This document shows positions 38,510 through 48,047 of a stretch of DNA of 64,000 nucleotides, piece by piece. Origin of the DNA: Rhizobium sp. CG5 (GTDB taxonomy: Bacteria; Pseudomonadota; Alphaproteobacteria; Rhizobiales; Rhizobiaceae); NCBI RefSeq assembly GCF_023701945.1, contig NZ_JABAEF010000003.1:310001-374000 (forward strand). Direction: 5' to 3'. The notes under the pieces are model-generated. The model had not been told where the DNA came from. It saw only the letters and a program-made list of their open reading frames with translations, and ran no database searches. Numbering within the stretch: position 1 is the first letter of the stretch; the number at the start of each line of letters is the position of its first letter. The translations under genes were made by a program, and so were the position numbers.

Positions 38510-40560
38510 TGTCCACTCAATCGGTCGTTGATGACGGCGATGCCGCGCAGATTGGCCGGATCGCTGATCGCGGCATTCAGCTGTGCGAAGATCGCCTTGG
38601 ATTGGGAAAGATTGCCGAGATGGTAGTGCGACCAGGCCCGCATCTGCGAAATACCAGCCGCTTCCGGCGCGATCAGCAGGCGGGCGTTGAGCGCCTCCAG
38701 CACCTGCTGGTATTGCTTGCGGTCGAAGGCATCCCGCGCCCGCAGCCAATAGATCTCGCTGCGGATCTCCCTGTCGCGCGCCGCGGTCAGCGGATAACGC
38801 GACAACACCGCCTCGGCATCGTCGGTGAGTTTGGCGCGCAGCAGCGTCAGCCCCAAGCCATAGGCCGCATCCTGGCCCTTCTGCCCGCCGGCAGACAGCA
38901 CCGCCGAGAACGAGGCACGCGCTTCGCTCAGGTGGTTGAGCTCCAGATGGCACCAGCCCTTGATCAGCAGCGCATCGGCGGAGAGCGTACTGCGTGCCTC
39001 AAGCGCCCTCAGATCGGTGATGCAGGCGCCGAACTTCTTGTTGCGGAAATTCGCCACATAGGTCGCATCGATATTGGCGGCCGGTGCGGCGACATCCTTG
39101 CCGCGCTTGCCCTTCGGCGCCGTCATCGCCTTCAGGTCTTCGAACGCAGCGGGATAGGCGGCCGCATACTCGGATTTCAACGCATCGAGCGTGGCGGTAT
39201 CCTTCATCTGCGCCGCACTCAACACCAGGCCCTTCAGGCTGTCGGGATGCTTCTGCCACTCGAAGGACTTGCCGAACCAGGCGGCAGAGGCGGCAAATTG
39301 CCTCGAATTATAGGCATACCAGCCGAGCACCGCCGCATGATCGGCCGACAGACTTTTCTGGATCGCCGCCGAATAGGCCGTGACCACCGCCGCGTCGATC
39401 TCGCCGAGTTCCGGTTTCTGGAAGCGCAGCGACAGCGTGTCGGCCAAAAACTCGCTCTCCTCGCCAAGCTCTGCCAGGTGATCCACCACGACCTGATAGG
39501 CCTGGTCGTCCTGCTTCTGCCGCAAAAGACTGAGCGACAGGCCCTTGATGGTCTCCACGGAGGCCTTCTGCTCCAGCGCCAGGCGGAACCACTTTTCCGC
39601 CTCTTCCGGCTTTTCGGTCTTCAGCGCATACCAGCCGAGCAGCGTCAGGTCTTCGGGACGCTTGCCCTCGCCTGCCACGACCCTGAGCTTTTCGATCATG
39701 CCGGGCGCCACGGCAGGACCGCCGGCAGCAGCGCTGTTGAAATCCGCGACCTCACGGCGCAGAAGATCCAGCGACAGGTCGCGCATGCGCTCGGTCATCG
39801 AGGGCGACACGGCAAACTGCGCCACCGCCTTGCGCAACTCGGCCACCGGGAAATCCTCGACGGCCTTTTGCAGCGTCGTCATGATGACATCGTCGCTCAT
39901 GCGCGCCTCGCCTTCGCGAAACAGGATGCCGCGATAAAGAGGCACCAGCGCCTCGGCCATATGGCTCTCACGATAGGCCTCGATCAGCATCCACAACAGG
40001 TCGACCTCGGTTTCCCGCTGCGGATCGAGCGTCTGCCCGGCGGCGATCACCGACGGCCAGTCCTGGTTCTTGTAGGCCTCGCTCATCAGATGGCGCTGCT
40101 TGCGGCGTTCCAGCTTGGTGCGGAAATCCTCCGACGGTTCCCAGCCGAGATTGGCCGCGGCAATCCGCGTCACCTCGGTCTCGATACCGCTGTAATCGTC
40201 GGCTTCGTAAAGCGCCCAGAGCGAGCTTTCGTCCACAGGGGCTGCGGCCTCGGGCGCAAAGACGTCGCCCGGCATGGAGAAGCCGGGATATTTCAGCTGC
40301 AGCCGCCGTGTCTCGGCGGTGACGCGGTCCATCCGGCCTTCCTTGGCATAATAATAGAGCGCCGCCAGTTCGACGGCATCCGGTGTTGGCCCCTGGGCAT
40401 CGCCAACGACCGCACCGTCCTTGGCGACGGCCGCTTCAGCCGCAGGCGCGGCCGGCGTAAACAGCGATAGGGTCTGCTGGGCGACGGCGCCCGTGGCCAG
40501 CGGGAATAGTACAGTGCCCTGCAGCAGCAGCGCGGTCAGGCGGGTAAAGCTTCGGGTCAT
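38506..40560 (-). CDS. TPR-repeat protein of the cellulose operon
   Basis: The 684-residue exported protein has a signal peptide (about 1-28, ending AVAQ) and helical TPR-like repeats across most of its length (for example LGWYALKTEKPEEAEKWFRLAL and LIKGWCHLELNHLSEARASF). It lacks the C-terminal outer-membrane barrel of enterobacterial BcsC. In rhizobia this gene occupies the place of BcsC and probably helps guide the glucan through the periplasm. It is coupled by overlap to bcsB upstream and bcsN downstream. Confidence 0.8.
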   Translation of the reverse strand: MTRSFTRLTALLLQGTVLFPLATGAVAQQTLSLFTPAAPAAEAAVAKDGAVVGDAQGPTPDAVELAALYYYAKEGRMDRVTAETRRLQLKYPGFSMPGDVFAPEAAAPVDESSLWALYEADDYSGIETEVTRIAAANLGWEPSEDFRTKLERRKQRHLMSEAYKNQDWPSVIAAGQTLDPQRETEVDLLWMLIEAYRESHMAEALVPLYRGILFREGEARMSDDVIMTTLQKAVEDFPVAELRKAVAQFAVSPSMTERMRDLSLDLLRREVADFNSAAAGGPAVAPGMIEKLRVVAGEGKRPEDLTLLGWYALKTEKPEEAEKWFRLALEQKASVETIKGLSLSLLRQKQDDQAYQVVVDHLAELGEESEFLADTLSLRFQKPELGEIDAAVVTAYSAAIQKSLSADHAAVLGWYAYNSRQFAASAAWFGKSFEWQKHPDSLKGLVLSAAQMKDTATLDALKSEYAAAYPAAFEDLKAMTAPKGKRGKDVAAPAANIDATYVANFRNKKFGACITDLRALEARSTLSADALLIKGWCHLELNHLSEARASFSAVLSAGGQKGQDAAYGLGLTLLRAKLTDDAEAVLSRYPLTAARDREIRSEIYWLRARDAFDRKQYQQVLEALNARLLIAPEAAGISQMRAWSHYHLGNLSQSKAIFAQLNAAISDPANLRGIAVINDRLSGQ

Positions 40561-42884
40561 TGATCGGTCCTCACGCCCTTGCGGGGAACAGCATAGCCAA
40601 GCCACAAGCCGAACACGCCCATGCAGGCGATGACCAGCAGCACATAGATCTGGAAATGGTCGGACAGCCACGCCGCGGCCAGCCGGCGCAGATTGGAGAA
40701 GCTGGTATCGCTGGGGGCCGAGAAGGAATAGCTGGCCGGCATATAGGTGACGAGAGAATGATCGTCGCGCTTCATCAGCGCCGTGCCGCCTTTCAGCGCA
40801 CCCCAGACGGCCGGTGCTGTCAGGCCGCGCACGCCGGCCTCCAGATCCTGCGGGCTATCGGCCTCGATCACGGTCCACACGCCATTGCCGAGCGGCGCCC
40901 GCGTCTGGGTCATGCTGACCAGCACATCGGAGCGGTCAAGCCGCGCCACGTCGTCGATTGCGTCCTCGTATCTCAGCCAGTGATTGATGACGCGGGACGC
41001 CTTGCGCATCCAGACCCACACCCGTGTCTTCAGCGACAGATGTTCATCCTCCAGCGCCGTGCTCTGCTGGAAGGCATCCAGCAGAACATCCGACTGCGAC
41101 GCCAATTGCGGGCCACCGGGGACCGCTGAGCCGATTGCTGCCGTCTTCACCATGTCGAGCTGCCCGGCATTCTCACCTGCCGAGGCAAGCGGCGTGACAC
41201 CCTTTGCAGGCGGCGGGCTGCCGTCCTGCCGGCCATTGGCGGTGACAATGAGCGCGTCGCGATCGACGGAAGCGTCCGGTGCACCGACCTTCAGCGACGC
41301 ATTGAGCGGCTTCCTGGCCGCCAGCGCCAGCCGCGTCACCATGGTCATCGCCGCACCGAGCGACGCGCCATCCGGCCGGTCGACATGCACGTCAAACGGC
41401 ACCGCATCCTGGAAAGGATAGGCCTTGCCGGAAAACGCCGCCAGGTCCGGCAGGCGGCCGATATGGGCAACATCGGGGAATTCGAAGGCCGAATCCTCCA
41501 AGAGCAGGAACCGCGGCCGCTCCTGCGACCGGCCGGCCGGCTCGCAGGCCTTGTCGGACTCCATGGGCAACTCGGCCAGGATCTCGACCTGGTTGACGCC
41601 AGGGTGGAAGGCGCGCAGCGGCAGTTCGATGCGCTTGCCGTCGAATTTCGCCCCTTCCGGATTGTAAAGCATATGGCTGGTGACGGCCCGCTGGTTGACC
41701 CGGAACAGAAGCTGGGAGCCAGGCGCCAGGCCGGGGGCGGTGGCCGCCTTCAGATAGAAGTCGATCGCGCCATAGTCGCCAGGATAGAAATCGGCCGGCA
41801 TGTCGATATCGAGCGTGGTACGAAACAGGCGGCCGGTAAACGGCGCGGTGCGATAGCCGGCATCGGCCAGCGTGACGCGTCCGGTCTCAGTGCCGTCGAT
41901 CATGCCCGGCTGGGCCTTCAGCACGCCGGCCTCGAAGCCGGGACGCATGACATTGCCGACCGCGGTTTTAAGCGAGGCCGACAGATCGGCAGGGTTGGCA
42001 CCGCGCATGACGACAGCGACGCGACCCGCCGTCTCGCCGCGGCGCACCGAAAGCCCGTTGGGGGCTGCGGCGAGAATGGCACGGGCCTTGGCGGTCTGCG
42101 GATAGCTCCTGACATCACCGAAATAGAGATCGATGCCGGCACCCTCGCCCGGTTTGTCGGCAACCGAGATTTTCAGGTCATCGCGGTTGAGATAGAGCGC
42201 CAGGGCCTGCACGGTCGCCAGGCTGTCGGCCGCCATCACCGAGCGATCGCCTTCCGGTGAGATCAGCCGCAGTTCGGTGATACCCTCGGCCGTCCGGCCG
42301 ATCGCCAGGAGATCGTCAAGGGTCTCAAACTGCCCCGCCGCACCCGACACAAAGCCGCTCTCAATCGGATCGACCTGCGTCCAGAGCTCATAGACCGCAT
42401 CGAGCGAGCAATCGACGCGGTGATGCTGGCGCGCCCGCAGCCGCACGGCATTACGGCCGGGGACGAGGTCTGTCGGCGACAGCGCCAATTGTTCGGCAAG
42501 AACACCATTCGGTGAGCGGATGGCAAAGGAACCGACGGCCCGGCCGTTAACCTCGACATCCATGATCGCGTCGTCGGGCAGAACCGACACGGCATTGGTA
42601 TAGGCGATGCGCAGCGTGCCCGGCTGGCGGGCCTGCTCGCTGCTGAGATGGAAGCTCAGCAGGCGCGCGGCGTCCTCGCCGATCAGCCGAAGCCGGTCGC
42701 CGGACTGTTCGAAGGGCACCAGCCGGCCATCGGCTGCGGCAAGTTTGGTCAAGGCCGGTTCAGCGGCCGCCGTGGCCGGCTCGGCGCCGGGAAACAATTG
42801 CAGCGGGGCGGCAAGGCTTGGCGCGGCAAACAAGCCGGCACTCAGGATGATAGAGAGCGCGGTAGCGCTTGCGAGCTTAGCCAT
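40557..42884 (-). CDS. bcsB: Cellulose synthase periplasmic subunit BcsB
   Basis: The 775-residue protein has a signal peptide (about 1-26), two periplasmic carbohydrate-binding/flavodoxin-like repeats typical of BcsB, and a C-terminal membrane anchor (about 746-768, IYVLLVIACMGVFGLWLGYAV). It holds BcsA in the inner membrane and passes the glucan chain outward. Its start overlaps the bcsA stop and its stop overlaps the TPR gene. Confidence 0.92.
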   Translation of the reverse strand: MAKLASATALSIILSAGLFAAPSLAAPLQLFPGAEPATAAAEPALTKLAAADGRLVPFEQSGDRLRLIGEDAARLLSFHLSSEQARQPGTLRIAYTNAVSVLPDDAIMDVEVNGRAVGSFAIRSPNGVLAEQLALSPTDLVPGRNAVRLRARQHHRVDCSLDAVYELWTQVDPIESGFVSGAAGQFETLDDLLAIGRTAEGITELRLISPEGDRSVMAADSLATVQALALYLNRDDLKISVADKPGEGAGIDLYFGDVRSYPQTAKARAILAAAPNGLSVRRGETAGRVAVVMRGANPADLSASLKTAVGNVMRPGFEAGVLKAQPGMIDGTETGRVTLADAGYRTAPFTGRLFRTTLDIDMPADFYPGDYGAIDFYLKAATAPGLAPGSQLLFRVNQRAVTSHMLYNPEGAKFDGKRIELPLRAFHPGVNQVEILAELPMESDKACEPAGRSQERPRFLLLEDSAFEFPDVAHIGRLPDLAAFSGKAYPFQDAVPFDVHVDRPDGASLGAAMTMVTRLALAARKPLNASLKVGAPDASVDRDALIVTANGRQDGSPPPAKGVTPLASAGENAGQLDMVKTAAIGSAVPGGPQLASQSDVLLDAFQQSTALEDEHLSLKTRVWVWMRKASRVINHWLRYEDAIDDVARLDRSDVLVSMTQTRAPLGNGVWTVIEADSPQDLEAGVRGLTAPAVWGALKGGTALMKRDDHSLVTYMPASYSFSAPSDTSFSNLRRLAAAWLSDHFQIYVLLVIACMGVFGLWLGYAVPRKGVRTDQ

Positions 42885-45159
42885 AGACGACGCCTCCAAC
42901 CAGAACCGGATAATCATGGGCATGGGAATTCTCGCCCTCTTCCAACGGCGCGTCGCCCCTATCGGTGATGACCATTGGCGCATCGGAAAAGGACTTGACC
43001 TGCTGCTCGCGCACCAGACCGCCGGCATATTGCAGCGAGCGCAGGGTCTCGGCCACGGTCCATACGGCAAAGCGCACGGTGCCCTGGAAAAAGCCCCGGC
43101 GCTTCTGGCGCCGGGTCAACCGATCCTGCAGCACCGACTGGTCGGAATACATCAGCTCGGCAATCACCAGGAACGTCTGCGGCGTGCGTTCGGCATAGGC
43201 AAAGCCATGCACGGTATCCTCGTCACGCTTGCTGGTGCTGCGGTAGACGACGTTGAGGCCCAGAGCCTTGCCATTGCGGCGCAGTTCGATGAGGGCCTCC
43301 AGCGGCGCGCCCTTGTCCATGACCGGCTTGCCGTCGAGGAACTGGATGGAGACGCCGCCGCTTGACGCGTCCTGGATGATGATCGTGTAGACCATCTCGC
43401 CGACACGCATCAGCGCATGGCGCTTGACCGGCAGGCGCTGGTTGCGGCGCCGTTCGCGACGCTCCGAGACGACGCCAAGCGCCGCACCGGCAATGCCGAG
43501 ATTGATGAGGTTCCAGCCGGCAACGATCAGCAGCAGTTCGGACGGCATCGGCTCGGTCATGTAGCGCCAGACCGCATAGAGGCTGGCACCGAGCAGCAGG
43601 AAGAAGATCGCGAAATAGGGCCGCGCCAGGGGCGACAGCTTGCTTTCGTCCAGCGTCTGGCCCTTGGCCGTGACGTTGAAGGTCGGTTTGCGCGGATTGC
43701 GCACGACGCTGATGATCGAGCCGAACAGCAGCACCGACTGCACATATTCGTAGAGTTCGGAGATCCACGGCCAGCGCACCTTGCCGTAGAGATAGCTCTG
43801 CATGGCGAAGGACGAGACGAGATAGGTCACCGTATAGGAGGCGAATTCAAGGATATTGGCCTGGAAGATTTCCAGCGAGAAGAAGATGTACAAAAGCGGC
43901 GCAAACATGAAGGTCAGCCGCGTCATCGGGAACAGCCAGAACAGGTTGGTGCCGGCATAGCAGATACGCTGCGCCACGCTCAGGCCGCCCGCAAGGAACG
44001 GCCGGTTGAGGATCAGGATCTGCAGCATGCCCTGGCACCAGCGGGCCCGCTGGCCGATGAAGGAGACGAAGGTTTCCGGCTGCAGGCCGGCGATCAGCGG
44101 CTTGTCGACATAAACGCTGTGCCAGCCGCGGCTGTGCAGCGACAGGGCCGTTTCGCAATCCTCGGTGATCGACTGGCCCGAAAAACCGTCGGTCTCCAAG
44201 AGCGCCTCGCGGCGCAGCACGGCGGCCGAGCCGCAGAAGAACGAGGCATCCCACTTGTCGAGGCCACGCTGCACGACCGAATAGAACATCTCGTTCTCGG
44301 ACGGCATGCGGGCGAAGGTCTCCAGGTTCTTTTCCAGTGGATCGGGATTGAGGAAGAAATGCGGGGTCTGGACGAGGAAAAGCTTTTCGTCCTCTGCAAA
44401 GAAGCCGACCGTCTCGTTGAGGAAATCGCGCACCGGCGCATGGTCGGCATCGAAGACCACGACCAGTTCGCCCTTGGAGATCTGCAGGCCGGCATTCAGA
44501 TTACCCGCCTTGGCATGGCTGTTTTCGGCACGGGCATGGTAATTCACGCCCATCGCGTCGCATAGGGACTTGAGTTGCTCGCGACGGCGCAGCGCCGACA
44601 GGGCCGTGCGCGGATCCTTGTGGCTGCATTTGGCATCCGTCCCGCCGTCATCGAGCAGGTAGATGGTCAGCTTGTCCTTGGGATAGTGCATCGAGCGGGC
44701 GGCGGCCAGCGTCAGTGCCAGCAGCTCAGGCTCCTCGTTATAGCTCGGGACGAAGACGTCGACGGTCGGGCAATCCTTGTCGGCGGCCCTGGCCGGGGTC
44801 TTGCGCTTCAACGGATCGGCCACAATGAAGAAGCTGATCGCCAGCATGAGCAGGCAATACATCTCGGCCACATAGAGAATGAGTCCCGGAATGTAGTTGA
44901 GCGGCTCGGAAAAATTCGGAAGGGTCTCGGTCGTACGCCAGAAGGCGTAACGAAGCGCCAGAATGGCGGCGAATACGAAGGTCATCAGCCGGAGCGTCTT
45001 GTTGTCCGGACGCGTCATGCAGAGCAGCATGAGGCCAAGGACGGCAATGCTCAGAACCAGCTGTGCCTGCAGGCTCATCGGGAGCCAGATCAGAAACAAA
45101 CCAAAAACGCCCGCAATGATTGCAGGCCACTTAACGCACTTCATGTGCCCAGTCCCCAT
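42877..45159 (-). CDS. bcsA: Cellulose synthase catalytic subunit BcsA
   Basis: Processive GT2 enzyme of 760 residues with about eight membrane helices. The catalytic motifs are DDG, the DAD pair in VVFDADHAP, the general-base TED and QRARW (370-374). A C-terminal PilZ domain carries RLPVKRH and DASSGGVSIQF, the c-di-GMP binding set. It makes beta-1,4-glucan from UDP-glucose when c-di-GMP is bound. The start is taken at 45159; an in-frame ATG at 45144 is equally possible. Confidence 0.95.
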   Translation of the reverse strand: MGTGHMKCVKWPAIIAGVFGLFLIWLPMSLQAQLVLSIAVLGLMLLCMTRPDNKTLRLMTFVFAAILALRYAFWRTTETLPNFSEPLNYIPGLILYVAEMYCLLMLAISFFIVADPLKRKTPARAADKDCPTVDVFVPSYNEEPELLALTLAAARSMHYPKDKLTIYLLDDGGTDAKCSHKDPRTALSALRRREQLKSLCDAMGVNYHARAENSHAKAGNLNAGLQISKGELVVVFDADHAPVRDFLNETVGFFAEDEKLFLVQTPHFFLNPDPLEKNLETFARMPSENEMFYSVVQRGLDKWDASFFCGSAAVLRREALLETDGFSGQSITEDCETALSLHSRGWHSVYVDKPLIAGLQPETFVSFIGQRARWCQGMLQILILNRPFLAGGLSVAQRICYAGTNLFWLFPMTRLTFMFAPLLYIFFSLEIFQANILEFASYTVTYLVSSFAMQSYLYGKVRWPWISELYEYVQSVLLFGSIISVVRNPRKPTFNVTAKGQTLDESKLSPLARPYFAIFFLLLGASLYAVWRYMTEPMPSELLLIVAGWNLINLGIAGAALGVVSERRERRRNQRLPVKRHALMRVGEMVYTIIIQDASSGGVSIQFLDGKPVMDKGAPLEALIELRRNGKALGLNVVYRSTSKRDEDTVHGFAYAERTPQTFLVIAELMYSDQSVLQDRLTRRQKRRGFFQGTVRFAVWTVAETLRSLQYAGGLVREQQVKSFSDAPMVITDRGDAPLEEGENSHAHDYPVLVGGVVYG

Positions 45160-45279
45160 TTTTCATTGCCCCACAAGTCATCTGCGGAGGTTCCAGATAG
45201 GAACAATGCCACACTACGGACCAAGTCCTCAACGAAATGCTAATAATTTGCAACCGGACAAGTCTCTGATTTCAAATGG

Positions 45280-45295
45280 TTAATATGCATTTAAC
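45280..45295. promoter_or_regulatory. CtrA-type box upstream of bcsA
   Basis: TTAATATGCATTTAAC matches the full alphaproteobacterial CtrA site TTAA-N7-TTAAC, about 120 bases before bcsA. It lies in the 467-base gap 45160-45626, which is AT-rich near both genes and GC-rich in the middle. I see no gene in that gap. CtrA control of cellulose genes here is inferred. Confidence 0.45.
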
Positions 45296-45626
45296 GGCAC
45301 CAAAACCCAGGTTTTCCGGGCCTTTTGCGCCGTTTGGCACAGAACCTTGAAAAGCGCCGGGTCCGAATGGCCCGTTTCAACTATTAAGAAGGGCTGAAAA
45401 GGTTGTATCGTTCTTGTTTCAAATGCCAGCGCCGGACTCTGGGCCCTGCACCGGCGCCTCGCGCCAACAGACGCGGCAGGCGTTAACGCCACCGCCGCGC
45501 AATCGCCGTTTTCCGGCCATTTGTCTTAACAATCCAGCGATCTGCGCGCCGTCACGGTTAACCCAATCGCCAAACGTTTCGTTAAATTTTACCTAATACA
45601 ATAGCGGGTCAAAGAGAGGTCCCGCG

Positions 45627-46208
45627 ATGCGTAGCGTCTTAATCGTCGCCCTTTTCCTGGCATTGGCCGGTTGTGCCAAGCCACCGAGCCAGACCAAGAA
45701 CGCCTGCGCCATTTTCGAGCAGCGCGATGGCGTGTTCAACAACTGGCGCAGAGAGGCCAACAAGGCCTCGCGCGAGTATGGCATTCCCGTGTCGATCCTG
45801 ATGGCGACAATCTATACGGAGTCCGGCTTCCGCCACAACGCCCGCCCGCCGCGCCGCAAGCTGCTGGGTTTCATTCCGTGGAAACGCCAGTCGACGGCGT
45901 TCGGCTATTCCCAGGCGCTCGATGGCACCTGGGAGCGCTACAAGCGCGAGACCGGCCGCGGCCTGGCGCGCCGCACCGATTTCGGCGATGCCGTGCGCTT
46001 CATCGCCTGGTATCACTACCAGAGCCATCGCCGCAACAACATCGCCCTCAGCGATCCCTACAACCTCTACCTCGCCTATCATTCGGGTCATGAGGGATTC
46101 AAGCGCGGCGCCTATCGCGGCCGCCCGGAAGCGCTCAACGGCGCCAAGCGCTTCACCAATATCAGCTACACCTATGCCCGCCAGCTGAAGGATTGCAGCA
46201 ACTATTAG
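45627..46208 (+). CDS. Lytic-transglycosylase-like (SLT) lipoprotein
   Basis: The 193-residue protein starts with a lipoprotein signal (LALAGC, cysteine 16). A compact SLT-type domain follows, with the catalytic glutamate in IYTESGF and the motifs FGYSQALDGTW and YLAYHSGHEG. It should cleave murein glycan strands at the outer-membrane inner face. The start follows AGAGGTC. It is divergent from bcsA and may share the intergenic control region. Confidence 0.83.
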   Translation: MRSVLIVALFLALAGCAKPPSQTKNACAIFEQRDGVFNNWRREANKASREYGIPVSILMATIYTESGFRHNARPPRRKLLGFIPWKRQSTAFGYSQALDGTWERYKRETGRGLARRTDFGDAVRFIAWYHYQSHRRNNIALSDPYNLYLAYHSGHEGFKRGAYRGRPEALNGAKRFTNISYTYARQLKDCSNY

Positions 46209-46254
46209 GGCGACCCTGCCCTCGGTGATTGGCCGGAGTTGACAGTCTCAACGG

Positions 46255-46686
46255 TTACGCCGTGCGTCCATCGGGATATTCCGCAGGCCCCTTGATCTCG
46301 ATCTTGTTGCCGAACGGGTCGTGGATATAGAACGAATGCCCCATGCCTCGGGCACCGCCATGGAAGGCCTCGCGCGAGATTTCGACCCCATGGCGTTCCA
46401 AATGGGCACGGAGGTCTTGGTGATCAAAGGGGCTGGTGGCGATGCAGATATGATCGACATTGCGGCCGCCAGCGACAGGCGGCGCCGCCGTCCGCCCGCC
46501 CGGATGGGTAATGTCCCACAACACGATCAGCGACGATCCGCACCAGACCTGCTCCATGCCGAGCGCCGGATAGGAATAGCCCGGCTGGCACCCCATGACC
46601 TCAAGATAGAATCGAAGCGCTCGGTCCATGTCATCGATCAGCAAGACGACATGATCGATGCCGACAGGGGAGAAAGGAGGTGCCAT
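46255..46686 (-). CDS. VOC-family (glyoxalase-like) protein
   Basis: The 143-residue protein has the paired beta-alpha-beta-beta-beta modules of the vicinal oxygen chelate fold: GIDHVVLLIDDMDRALRFYLEVMGC opens the first and NVDHICIATSPF the second, and HDPFGNKIEIKG supplies the final metal ligand. It may be a glyoxalase, dioxygenase or resistance protein; sequence alone does not decide. Confidence 0.8.
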   Translation of the reverse strand: MAPPFSPVGIDHVVLLIDDMDRALRFYLEVMGCQPGYSYPALGMEQVWCGSSLIVLWDITHPGGRTAAPPVAGGRNVDHICIATSPFDHQDLRAHLERHGVEISREAFHGGARGMGHSFYIHDPFGNKIEIKGPAEYPDGRTA

Positions 46687-46808
46687 GCCAGGTGCCCATC
46701 ATTTGACGCCGTCGTGGCTCAACGGCGATGCCAGCAAATGATATCAGCCGTTGGCGTAACAGGCGAGCGCCCTCTCCTATTCCTGCCATGACCACGTCCC
46801 AAAACAAA

Positions 46809-46846
46809 AAAAGGCCCGAAGCACCATTCCGTGCTTCGGGCCTTTT
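46809..46846 (-). terminator. Strong bidirectional terminator
   Basis: A perfect 16-base stem (AAAAGGCCCGAAGCAC and its complement) with a 6-base loop and T-runs on both strands. It ends the Tim44-like gene on the minus strand. Confidence 0.92.
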
Positions 46847-46857
46847 GGTCTTTGTGA

Positions 46858-47820
46858 TCAGGCGGCGTCCGTGCCCTGGATGGCGGAGACCTGCCAGCCG
46901 GCGCCGGGGCGGCGCACGAAGGTCCAGATCTCGACCGAGTCGGACGCAGTGTCCGGGTCGCCGCTGACGACGGCGCCGGTGGTGCGGTCGCGCATCACGT
47001 CGATCGCCTCGTAGCGCATGGCGATGGTGGCATAGTCGACCGTGCCTTCGCGCCAGCTCTCCGCCACGTCGCCCTGCACCAGATGCACGTCGCGCACCTC
47101 GTTGCGCAAGCCCTTGGTGGCGTTGTCGCTCAGTTCTTCGGCCAGATAAGACATAGCTTCCGGCGTCGTCAGGCGGCGCAGGGCCGCATAGTCTTCCGCG
47201 GCATAGGCGGCCTGCACATCCTTCAAGATGCTTTCGAACGTGTCGAGATCCTGCTTCTGGATGCCGATTTCGTCAGCCGATACGGGCTTCGAGCCGCCGA
47301 GCAGCGCGCCCATGCGGGGAATTTCGAAACCGGGCGCCTTGTTGCCCTGCGGCGACGGACCGCCGGTCGGGGTCGAATGGGCCGCCTGCTGGCGATTGCG
47401 GAAGAACCGCATGGCAAGGCTTGCCAGAACCGCGATCAGAATGACCTGGAAGATCAGGCCGAGGAAGCCGATGCCGCCGCCCATGCCGCCGCCGAGCATC
47501 ATGCCGATCAGACCGCCCATCATCAGGCCGCCGAGCATGGAGCCGCCAAGGCCGCCGAAGAAGCCGGGACGCTGCTGGTTGGCCGGCGTTGCATTCGGCT
47601 GGGTGGTATTGGTGCGCGGCGTCATGCTGCGCTCGACGGGTGCTGCCGGAGCCGGCGCCGTGCGAGTGGCCGGCGGCGCCGAGAAGGTCTTGGTGCCACG
47701 GCTGCCGAAGCCGCTGAAGCCACCGGCCTTGCGGGCTTCGGCCATGTCGGTGGTGGCGATCGACACCATCAGGCCGACGGCCAGGATCCCCAGATATTTC
47801 GAAATGCTGCGAATGGACAC
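46858..47820 (-). CDS. Tim44-domain membrane protein
   Basis: The 320-residue protein has an N-terminal export/anchor segment (about 5-30), a Pro/Thr/Ala-rich linker, a Gly/Met-rich hydrophobic stretch (about 95-140), and a C-terminal Tim44-like domain (about 185-318) with a nuclear-transport-factor-like fold. The function of bacterial members is unclear; some affect envelope stability. GTG at 47820 is taken as the start because GGAGGAAAGGG precedes it and the common N-terminus begins there; TTG at 47823 is the alternative. Confidence 0.78.
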   Translation of the reverse strand: MSIRSISKYLGILAVGLMVSIATTDMAEARKAGGFSGFGSRGTKTFSAPPATRTAPAPAAPVERSMTPRTNTTQPNATPANQQRPGFFGGLGGSMLGGLMMGGLIGMMLGGGMGGGIGFLGLIFQVILIAVLASLAMRFFRNRQQAAHSTPTGGPSPQGNKAPGFEIPRMGALLGGSKPVSADEIGIQKQDLDTFESILKDVQAAYAAEDYAALRRLTTPEAMSYLAEELSDNATKGLRNEVRDVHLVQGDVAESWREGTVDYATIAMRYEAIDVMRDRTTGAVVSGDPDTASDSVEIWTFVRRPGAGWQVSAIQGTDAA

Positions 47821-47933
47821 CAATTTTCCCTTTCCTCCGGACGCTCCCATGCACCCGTTTCAATCTATATGGCGACGGCGTGCCGGCAATTGAAGGGCAC
47901 GCCGTCGCTTTTCGCCAAATTCGTGCCGCGCGC

Positions 47934-48047
47934 CTAGACCGCAAGGGCCAGCTTGATCACCAGCGCCACGGCGCTGACCGCCAGCAACCCGACGAACCAG
48001 AGACCGACGAACCACCCCAGGCGCTTGGGCAGGGATTGCTTCTCCAT
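47934..48047 (-). CDS. DUF2474-like small subunit of bd oxidase (CydX-like)
   Basis: A 37-residue protein with a basic start (MEKQSLPKRLGW) and one membrane helix (about 13-33). Its ATG overlaps the cydB stop (TGATG). Tiny single-helix proteins in this position (CydX or DUF2474) stabilise bd-type oxidases. The gene is easy to miss because of its length. Confidence 0.8.
   Translation of the reverse strand: MEKQSLPKRLGWFVGLWFVGLLAVSAVALVIKLALAV

Noticed and set aside
38509..40470. A 653-codon plus-strand frame opposite the TPR gene
   Set aside because: Composition is that of a shadow frame (Arg, Gly, Gln, His rich) and the minus strand has a signal peptide, TPR periodicity and operon overlaps.
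45541..45600. Second CtrA site near the transglycosylase gene
   Set aside because: Two TTAA elements are present but their spacing is far from seven bases.
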